From positions 99,034-163,033 of the forward strand of contig NZ_FRAS01000009.1 of NCBI RefSeq assembly GCF_900142395.1: a DNA stretch of 64,000 nucleotides. Reading direction: 5' to 3'. The notes under the pieces are model-generated. The model worked only from the letters and a program-made list of their open reading frames with translations. It was not told the origin of the DNA and searched no databases. Source of the DNA: Hymenobacter psychrotolerans DSM 18569. Lineage in GTDB: Bacteria; Bacteroidota; Bacteroidia; Cytophagales; Hymenobacteraceae. Made by a program: the position numbers and the translations under genes. Positions 58,611-64,000 of this stretch are shown here, piece by piece; within the stretch, counting starts at the first letter, position 1, and each line of letters begins with the position of its first letter.

Positions 58611-59660
58611 ATGCAGCAGCTCTGGCAACAGGTTCTTGACCCGCTCGTGGATAGCCTGCGCTATGCCACACTGGCCAGCTACGCCTGGGAGAAACCGCGC
58701 CTGCTGCTGCTGATTGCAGTGATTCCGCTGCTGTTTGTGGGCCGGCTGCTGCTGGTATACCGCCGGCGCAGCAAGCTGGGCGTGGCTTTTGTGGAAGGCC
58801 AGACCCGCCGCGACTGGACGGCGCTGCTGCGCTTTGTGCCGGATGTGGTACTGGCCCTGAGCATGGCCTTTGCCATACTGGCCCTGGCCCGCCCCCAGCG
58901 CACCGATGAACGGGTAGTGCAAACTGGTGAGGGTATTGATGTGCTGCTGGTGCTGGACGTGTCGGGCTCGATGGAGCTGGGCGACCTGCGTCCCAACCGC
59001 CTGGAGGCCGCCAAGCGCGTAGCCATGGAGTTTGTGGATGGCCGCCAGGGCGACCGGCTGGGTCTTGTAGTGTTTGCCGGCGACGCCTACTCGCTGGCCC
59101 CCCTCACCACCGACTACGAGCTGCTGCGGGAAAGCATTGCGGGCCTGAAGCTGGGCATGATTCCGAACGACGGCACGGCTATTGGCACGGCGCTGGGCGT
59201 GGCCACCAACCGGCTGCGCCACTCCCGCAGCCGCAGCCGCGTGTGCATTCTGCTCTCCGACGGCGAAAACACGGCCGGCAGCCTCGACCCGCTCACGGCC
59301 GCCCGCCTGGCCCACGCCTACGGCCTCAAAATCTACACCATCGGGCTGGGGCAGGATGGCACGGTGCCGTTTGGCCGCGATGCGCAGGGCCGCACCCGCT
59401 ACGTAGAAACCCGCCTCGACGAAACCACTATGCGCCAGATTGCAGCAGCCGGCGAAGGCCAGTTTTTCCGGGCCACCGACAACGCCGCGCTGCGCCAGAT
59501 CTTTCAGCGCATCAACCGCTACGAGAAATCCGAAATCAAGCAGACGCGCTTCCGTAACACCAAGGACTACTACCGCATCTACCTGTTCTGGAGCATCGGG
59601 CTGTGGCTGCTGTGGCTCGCCCTTAAAAACACGTTTCTCACCAACGCGCTGGAAGATTAG
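58611..59660 (+). CDS. batA: VWA-domain membrane protein BatA-like
   Basis: The 349-residue protein has an N-terminal membrane helix pair (about 28-52 and 72-92) with a conserved LARPQ after the second, a von Willebrand A domain with the metal-site motif D116-x-S-x-S in VLDVSGSMELGDLRPN, further motif SDGENTAGSLDP, and a C-terminal helix (about 318-340, IYLFWSIGLWLLWLAL). This is the BatA/BatB architecture. Bat proteins are linked to aerotolerance and stress in Bacteroides; here the operon also has DUF58 and a membrane protein of unknown type. The ATG at 58611 is preferred over a TTG three bases upstream. Confidence 0.88.
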   Translation: MQQLWQQVLDPLVDSLRYATLASYAWEKPRLLLLIAVIPLLFVGRLLLVYRRRSKLGVAFVEGQTRRDWTALLRFVPDVVLALSMAFAILALARPQRTDERVVQTGEGIDVLLVLDVSGSMELGDLRPNRLEAAKRVAMEFVDGRQGDRLGLVVFAGDAYSLAPLTTDYELLRESIAGLKLGMIPNDGTAIGTALGVATNRLRHSRSRSRVCILLSDGENTAGSLDPLTAARLAHAYGLKIYTIGLGQDGTVPFGRDAQGRTRYVETRLDETTMRQIAAAGEGQFFRATDNAALRQIFQRINRYEKSEIKQTRFRNTKDYYRIYLFWSIGLWLLWLALKNTFLTNALED

Positions 59661-59776
59661 CTGCTGGGCTGGTTGTTTGCTGTGCTGACTGTTGATTGTA
59701 AGCCGAACTTCTCAACGCAACCGTACACACCCGGCAATCAGCTTCCAGCAATTAACCACCGCCAATTCCCTGCTAC

Positions 59777-60460
59777 ATGTCCATTTCTGACAACCTCCGC
59801 TTTTTTCAGCAGCAACTCGAAGGCTCCGGCTGCCGGCTCGTTACGGTCACGAAAACGCACCCGGTGGAGAAGCTGCAGGAAGCCTACGCAGCCGGCGCGC
59901 GGCTTTTCGGCGAAAACAAGGTGCAGGAAATGGCCGCCAAGCAGCCCGAGCTGCCTACCGATATTGAGTGGCACCTCATCGGGCACCTGCAAACCAACAA
60001 GGTCAAGTACATTGCGCCGTTCGTGCACACCATTCAGAGCATAGACAGCCTGAAGCTGCTGCTGGAAATAGAGAAGCAGGCCGCTAAGCACAACCGGGTT
60101 ATCCAGGGGCTGCTGCAGTTTCATATTGCCGCCGAGGAAACCAAAACCGGCCTGACGCTGCCTGAGGCCGAGGAAATTTTGCAGTCGGAGGCTCTCCGGG
60201 GCCTGCGCCACGTGCGCCTGACCGGCGTGATGGGCATTGCTACCAACACCGACGATGAGGCCCGCCTGCGTCAGGAGTTCGGGGAGCTGCGCAGCTACTT
60301 CGGGCAGCTGAAAGCGCGCTATTTCGCTGAGGCTGACGACTTCCGTGAAATCAGCATGGGCATGAGCTCCGACTACCAGCTGGCTATAGCCGAAGGCAGC
60401 ACGCTTATCCGGGTGGGCAGCGCTATTTTTGGAGCCCGGAACTATGGAGCAGCTGTGTAA
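59777..60460 (+). CDS. YggS-family PLP homeostasis protein
   Basis: The 227-residue protein is a type III fold PLP-binding protein (YggS/PROSC): VTVTKTHPVEKLQEAY with the PLP lysine K26, GENKVQEM, EWHLIGHLQTNKVK, and the C-terminal LSMGMSSDYQLAIAEGST in the form ISMGMSSDYQLAIAEGST. It has no known enzymatic activity and keeps vitamin B6 and amino-acid balance. Nearby genes are unrelated (Bat operon upstream, DUF423 downstream), so it is probably independently transcribed. Confidence 0.93.
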   Translation: MSISDNLRFFQQQLEGSGCRLVTVTKTHPVEKLQEAYAAGARLFGENKVQEMAAKQPELPTDIEWHLIGHLQTNKVKYIAPFVHTIQSIDSLKLLLEIEKQAAKHNRVIQGLLQFHIAAEETKTGLTLPEAEEILQSEALRGLRHVRLTGVMGIATNTDDEARLRQEFGELRSYFGQLKARYFAEADDFREISMGMSSDYQLAIAEGSTLIRVGSAIFGARNYGAAV

Positions 60461-60575
60461 CGGAGTTCTTATTCAGGCGACGGACAAGCCTGAACTAGTC
60501 ACCCGCCCACCAGCCAGCCACCAACATCCCGCACATCTTACTCAGTTACTCCGCTACTCACTTACTCTCTCTCTC

Positions 60576-60953
60576 ATGACTGCAAAACTCATTCTGCAAC
60601 TCGCGGCCCTGCTGGGCGGGCTGGGCGTGGCCATCGGCGCTTTCGGAGCGCACGGCCTGCGGGCTATGCTGGAGGCTTCCGGCCGCTTCGAAACGTTTGA
60701 AACTGCCGTGCGCTACCAGTTTTACCACGCGCTGGCCCTGCTGGCCGTGGGCGTGCTGCTGCTGGCCCGCCCCGAGCTACGCCTGCTCGGCACAGCGGCC
60801 TGGCTGTGGGTGGGGGGCGTGCTTATTTTCAGTGGCTCGCTGTATGCGCTGTGCTTCACGGGCATCACGAAGCTGGGCGCCATCACGCCCATCGGCGGCC
60901 TGCTGCTGATTGGCGGCTGGATTGCCTTGCTGCTGGCAGCCCGGCAGGCGTAG
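60576..60953 (+). CDS. DUF423 membrane protein
   Basis: A 125-residue integral membrane protein with four predicted helices and the DUF423 signature GGLGVAIGAFGAHGLR near the N-terminus, FYHALALLAVGVLLLARPEL, and GSLYALCFTGITKLGAITPI. Function unknown; it occurs widely in bacteria. The start at 60576 is preceded by a pyrimidine-rich stretch of repeated ACTC/TACTC units, like those before the 136-residue gene in the isc group. A bidirectional terminator follows. Confidence 0.9.
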   Translation: MTAKLILQLAALLGGLGVAIGAFGAHGLRAMLEASGRFETFETAVRYQFYHALALLAVGVLLLARPELRLLGTAAWLWVGGVLIFSGSLYALCFTGITKLGAITPIGGLLLIGGWIALLLAARQA

Positions 60954-60972
60954 CTTCGGCCAGGCACCACGC

Positions 60973-61009
60973 AAAAAAGGCGGTCCGCATCGTGCGGGCC
61001 GCCTTTTTT
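60973..61009. terminator. Bidirectional terminator
   Basis: AAAAAAGGCGG pairs with CCGCCTTTTTT around a 15-base loop that itself contains a CCGCA/TGCGG stem, between the convergent genes ending at 60953 and 61029. Confidence 0.92.
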
Positions 61010-61028
61010 ACGTCTGAAGTGCTTTGTC

Positions 61029-61562
61029 TTACGACTTTTTCGCTTTGGCTTTCAGCTTGTTGTCGTCGGCTTTCACTTTCATCTTGTCCGCGGCAGACAT
61101 GTTTTCCATTTTCTCCACGGTCATGGTGGGGGCCGAGTTGGCGGTGGCTTCCTTCACGTCGCCTACCAGCGCCACCATGGCGTTGCCGCTGGCCGAGTTC
61201 GACTCTACGGTCAGCACCTTGTTCTGCATCCCCAGCTTGCCGGCCGTGTTGAAGTTAGCCGTAATGGTGCCGGTTTTGCCGGGCATCACCGGGTCTTTGG
61301 TCCACTCGGGGGTGGTGCAGCCGCAGCTCACGCCAATGTTGGAAATCACGAGGGGCTGCGTGCCAGTGTTTTTGAACTTGAACACGTGCTTCACCACGTC
61401 GCCTTGCTTGACAGCGCCGAAGTCGTACTTCATTTCGTCGAACTGAATTTGCGGGCCGGCAACTTTCGTCTGCGCGTTGGCAGGTTTCACGGCAGCCGTC
61501 TGAGCCTGAGCGGCAAAGCCAGCGCAAGCCAGCGACAGAGCCAGTACAAGTACTTTTTTCAT
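61029..61562 (-). CDS. DUF1573 secreted protein
   Basis: The 177-residue protein has a signal peptide (1-20, ending FAAQAQ) and a DUF1573/ASH-type immunoglobulin domain (about 38-118): FDEMKYDFGAVKQGDVVKHV, FKNTGTQPLVISNIGVSCGC, TTPEW. The C-terminal 40 residues are Lys/Ala/Met-rich. DUF1573 proteins are abundant in Bacteroidota and of unknown role. It has a good promoter (61593-61622) and a bidirectional terminator. Confidence 0.9.
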   Translation of the reverse strand: MKKVLVLALSLACAGFAAQAQTAAVKPANAQTKVAGPQIQFDEMKYDFGAVKQGDVVKHVFKFKNTGTQPLVISNIGVSCGCTTPEWTKDPVMPGKTGTITANFNTAGKLGMQNKVLTVESNSASGNAMVALVGDVKEATANSAPTMTVEKMENMSAADKMKVKADDNKLKAKAKKS

Positions 61563-61592
61563 GGGGGTACTGCGTTAGGGTGTTGTTGAAAA

Positions 61593-61622
61593 CAAAAATA
61601 CTGGTTTAGCCGGGTGGCGCAA
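61593..61622 (-). promoter_or_regulatory. Promoter of the DUF1573 gene
   Basis: On the minus strand TTG (61622-61620) and TATTTTTG (61600-61593) are 19 bases apart, about 30 bases before the start codon. Confidence 0.75.
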
Positions 61623-61705
61623 GTAAAATGCCAGTTTTCAGCCGGCTTGATGAAGCGCACATGAAGATAAACCACGCAACTGGCAGTATTTGTTCACAGC
61701 GGCGC

Positions 61706-63127
61706 TTATTCGGGGTTCTCCGCCAATAACTTAGCGTTGAAATTAAGCAGAAATAACTTCTCCGAAGCCCGGGTAACGGCCGTGTACAGCCAGCGCGCAA
61801 ACTCGGAGTTCACCATATCTTCCTTCAGAAAGCCGTGGTCGACGAAAACGGCCTGCCACTGGCCGCCCTGGGCCTTGTGGCACGTGAGGGCGTAGGCAAA
61901 TTTCACCTGCAGGGCATTCAGAAACGGGTCTTTGCGCAGAGCGGCCGTCTTGTCTTTCTTGGTGGTGAGGTGGTCGTAATCCTTGCCCACGGCGTCGTAG
62001 AGCTCTTTGTTGCGGTCGGCGGGCAGGGCCGGGCTTTCGGTGTGCAGCGTGTCCAGCAGCAGCTTGATTTCCAGGTCGGGCTCGTCGGGGTAGTCTACAA
62101 ACCGCACGCGGGCATCGGCGAAGCGGAAGCCAAACTCCTCGGTACGCCGGATGATCTTGACCACCTGCACGAAGTCGCCGTTGGCCAGAAAGCCCATTTC
62201 CGAGTCCTTGGGCAGCCAGTAGTAGTTGTTGCGCACCACCATCAGGTAGTCGCCGGACTCAATTTCGTCTTCGGCCTCGAACAGCAGCCGCCGGATGTAC
62301 TGGTTGTACTGGTTGGCGTTTTTGTTGGAGCGGCAGATGATGGTGGTGTTTTCGTGTCCGAAGTTTTTGTAGGCCCAGCGCAGCCCGTCTTCCAGCTTGT
62401 CGCCGCCCATCTGAAACAGGTCGGAGTAGCCGCGGGTATGAAACTGAATGTTGGGTTGCTCCTGGCGAAGCTCTTCGCGCAGCACGGTAGCGTTCATCAG
62501 GATGCCCGATTGCTCGGCCTGGCGCATCACCTGGCGCAGCTCCACGCCGTCTACGGTGGCCCGGAAGCGGTGGCGCAGCAGCTCGGGGTCGAGGGCGGGG
62601 CTGAGCAGCTGGCCCACGGGCGGCAGCTGGGCCGTGTCGCCGATGAGCAGCAGCCGGTTGGTGGGCTTCTCGAACACGAAATTGAGCAGGTCGTCGAGCA
62701 GGCCGGTTTCGCCGAACGACTTCTCATCGGAAATCATGGACGCCTCATCCACGATGAACAGCGTGTCCTGGGCGCGGTTGGGCTGGCGCTGAAACGAGAG
62801 GTTGGAACTGGTGGAGCCGCTGGTTTGGCGGTAGATTTTCTTATGGATGGTGCTGGCCGGCACGCCCGCGTAGCCGCTCATCACTTTGGCGGCGCGGCCG
62901 GTGGGGGCCATCAGCACGTATTTGCGGCCCAGCTTGTGTAGCCACTGCACCAGGGCGCTGACCACGGTGGTTTTGCCGGTACCCGCGTAGCCGCGCAACA
63001 CAAAGGCCTTGCGGCCAGGCAGGTCGTCTTTCAGGAACACATCCAGCTTCTGAAACAGCGTGGCCTGATCCTGAGTGGGTTCGTAGGGGAAATAGTCGCG
63101 GACAGAAGGAGTGCGGATGGAGAGCAT
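61706..63127 (-). CDS. RecD-like ATP-dependent helicase
   Basis: The 473-residue protein is a compact superfamily I helicase of the RecD-like (AAA_30/UvrD_C_2) type. It has Walker A LRGYAGTGKTTVVSAL, Walker B IVDEASMISD, motif III LLIGDTAQLPPVG, motif IV-like TIICRSNKNANQYN, and the C-terminal KFAYALTCHKAQGGQWQAVF with YTAVTRASEKLFLL. There is no N-terminal RecD2 extension, so it is shorter than full RecD2 enzymes. It probably unwinds DNA in repair or recombination. The -7 box TAGCTTTG ends eight bases before the ATG, so the leader is very short. Confidence 0.92.
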   Translation of the reverse strand: MLSIRTPSVRDYFPYEPTQDQATLFQKLDVFLKDDLPGRKAFVLRGYAGTGKTTVVSALVQWLHKLGRKYVLMAPTGRAAKVMSGYAGVPASTIHKKIYRQTSGSTSSNLSFQRQPNRAQDTLFIVDEASMISDEKSFGETGLLDDLLNFVFEKPTNRLLLIGDTAQLPPVGQLLSPALDPELLRHRFRATVDGVELRQVMRQAEQSGILMNATVLREELRQEQPNIQFHTRGYSDLFQMGGDKLEDGLRWAYKNFGHENTTIICRSNKNANQYNQYIRRLLFEAEDEIESGDYLMVVRNNYYWLPKDSEMGFLANGDFVQVVKIIRRTEEFGFRFADARVRFVDYPDEPDLEIKLLLDTLHTESPALPADRNKELYDAVGKDYDHLTTKKDKTAALRKDPFLNALQVKFAYALTCHKAQGGQWQAVFVDHGFLKEDMVNSEFARWLYTAVTRASEKLFLLNFNAKLLAENPE

Positions 63128-63135
63128 AAGAAGGT

Positions 63136-63143
63136 CAAAGCTA
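63136..63143 (-). promoter_or_regulatory. -7 promoter element of the RecD-like gene
   Basis: TAGCTTTG on the minus strand matches TAnnTTTG and ends eight bases before the ATG at 63127, so the mRNA leader would be only a few bases. Confidence 0.5.
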
Positions 63144-63351
63144 GCGCAAAAAGCCAGGGCGGGCGCCCCTTGCTTTTAAAAGGAGAAGCCGGGAGAAATT
63201 GAGTGGTTGGGGAGGACGGCGAGCTGGGCATTTTCCGGCTTCAGCTCCATGTACATGAACACCATTTCAGGCCCAAAATGCACCACTCAAGCAGATAATC
63301 CGCGCAGAAAAACGCAACTACTCGGCAGTAGCTCCGCCGCTACGCCGCAGG

Positions 63352-63801
63352 CTACCCATGCGGCTCCACTACGGCCATGGTAGCGGTGGCTTTGGCAATC
63401 AGCTTATCGTCGCACCACACTTCCGACTCGCAGAAGTGCAGGCGGCGGCCGGCTTTCAGCACCCAGCCCACGGCGCGCAGCTTCTGGCCCACGCCGGGGT
63501 GCAGGTAGCTGGTTTTCAGCTCCGCCGTCACAACGCCGGTTCCCTCGGGCACGAGCGTAACGGCCGCAAAACCGGCTACCAGGTCGGCCATGGTAGCCAC
63601 CAGGCCGCCGTGCGCGAAGCCGGTGTGCTGCTGGTGCTGCTGCTGCAGGGTTACTTCGGCCTCCACCCGGCCCGGCTCGATGCGGGTCAGGTCGGCGCCG
63701 ATGAGGTGCATGAAATGCTGGCGCGTGAGCTTGCGGCGGATGCGGGTTTCGAGGGCCTCGGCGGGCGTGGTAGAAGCGGCGGTAGAGTCAGAAAGATTCA
63801 T
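63352..63801 (-). CDS. PaaI-family hotdog-fold thioesterase
   Basis: The 149-residue protein has the hotdog thioesterase signature HTGFAHGGLVATMADLVAGF with the active-site Asp in the MAD segment, VTAELKTSYLHPGVGQKLRA and a C-terminal beta sheet (FCESEVWCDDKLIAKATATM). It is a member of the PaaI/YbgC-like groups that hydrolyse acyl-CoA; substrate unknown. The ATG at 63801 lies five bases after a perfect -7 box; an in-frame TTG at 63825 is upstream of the box and excluded. Confidence 0.9.
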   Translation of the reverse strand: MNLSDSTAASTTPAEALETRIRRKLTRQHFMHLIGADLTRIEPGRVEAEVTLQQQHQQHTGFAHGGLVATMADLVAGFAAVTLVPEGTGVVTAELKTSYLHPGVGQKLRAVGWVLKAGRRLHFCESEVWCDDKLIAKATATMAVVEPHG

Positions 63802-63806
63802 TGGGA

Positions 63807-63814
63807 CAAAGATA
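63807..63814 (-). promoter_or_regulatory. -7 promoter element of the thioesterase gene (leaderless)
   Basis: TATCTTTG on the minus strand is a perfect TAnnTTTG box, five bases before the ATG at 63801. Transcription should start at or next to the start codon. Confidence 0.55.
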
Positions 63815-63901
63815 CCGGGTTGCACCGGGTGCCGGCGGAAATAGTGGCAGGCGCAGGTCGTTGCTTATTATAACCCAAGTTGCGGGCTATTGCGGTCATA
63901 A

Positions 63902-63985
63902 AAAAAGTCTGTTCGGCGTGAACAGGCTAGGTTTGGGTCTCTGACCTCCCAAGCCCCTGCCACTCATGCGCGAACAGACTGTTGC
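63902..63985. other. Structured, gene-free segment at the window edge
   Basis: AGTCTGTTCG (63907-63916) and CGAACAGACT (63971-63980) form the outer arms; inside, GGTTTGGG and CCCAAGCC can pair to give a second stem, so the block of about 75 bases can fold as a nested hairpin. A run of seven As precedes it. It could be a terminator for a gene past the edge, a small RNA, or the end of a mobile element. No protein frame fits. Confidence 0.45.
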
Positions 63986-64000
63986 AATGTACTGCGTCCT

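Overview
The window comes from a high-GC member of the Bacteroidota, most like the genus Hymenobacter (Cytophagales). The evidence is indirect but consistent: type IX secretion (T9SS) components and cargo with C-terminal sorting domains, a Bacteroidota-type curli cluster that includes CsgH, Bacteroidota -7 promoter boxes of the form TAnnTTTG in front of many genes, and families such as DUF4296, PadR/PspC-GIN pairs and Bat proteins. No tRNA, rRNA, CRISPR array or complete insertion sequence was recognised. About 57 protein genes fill the window; most other open frames are antisense shadows caused by the GC-rich codon use.

Layout. 1-1713: porU (cut by the left edge) and a PorV/PorQ-family gene. 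2134-5105: a PadR regulator and its PspC/GIN membrane protein. 5341-8418 (minus): CCA-adding enzyme, a small lipoprotein, a Sua5/YrdC protein and methylmalonyl-CoA epimerase. 8572-11381 (plus): iscS, iscU, an unknown 136-residue protein and iscA. 11483-22831: three T9SS cargo proteins, two of them very large, plus an unknown helical protein preceded by a 21-bp tandem array. 23377-29800 (minus): a curli cluster csgE-csgF-csgG-csgA-csgB-csgH followed by a beta-propeller lipoprotein. 30144-32097: an ATP-grasp glutathionylspermidine-synthase-like protein with an upstream lipoprotein that resembles E. coli YgiB. 32191-41705: murI, an Uup-like ABC-F ATPase, small conserved proteins, 4-hydroxyphenylpyruvate dioxygenase, a phosphohexomutase and a putative outer-membrane barrel. 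41731-49616 (minus): UbiB-like kinase, a phasin with a histone-H1-like tail, an esterase, an acyltransferase, a double-DTG aspartyl protease with PDZ, menC and a KGG stress protein. 49876-53427: ergothioneine genes egtB and egtD with a PLP enzyme. 53515-53745: a second 21-bp-period array. 53845-63801: MATE pump, DUF922, CsaA, DUF4296, a DUF58/Bat operon, YggS, DUF423, DUF1573, a RecD-like helicase and a PaaI thioesterase.

How the parts fit. The clearest system is the surface amyloid machine: CsgG (here with an extra C-terminal barrel-like domain), CsgE and CsgF form the export apparatus, two curlin-repeat proteins are the fibre subunits, and CsgH is a periplasmic chaperone. A promoter in front of csgE and a separate strong promoter in front of csgA suggest independent control of machine and fibre. 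The neighbouring T9SS cargo genes and porU/PorV-like genes make the first 30 kb largely a cell-surface region.

Less explained signals are: two intergenic tandem arrays with exactly the same 21-bp period (two turns of B-DNA) but different sequence, each upstream of a plus-strand gene; several promoters whose -7 box ends only 3-5 bases before the start codon, implying leaderless mRNAs; a perfect 48-bp palindrome; a PLP enzyme in the egt operon that could supply the missing lyase; and a lipoprotein/ATP-grasp pair matching the poorly understood ygiB-ygiC pair.
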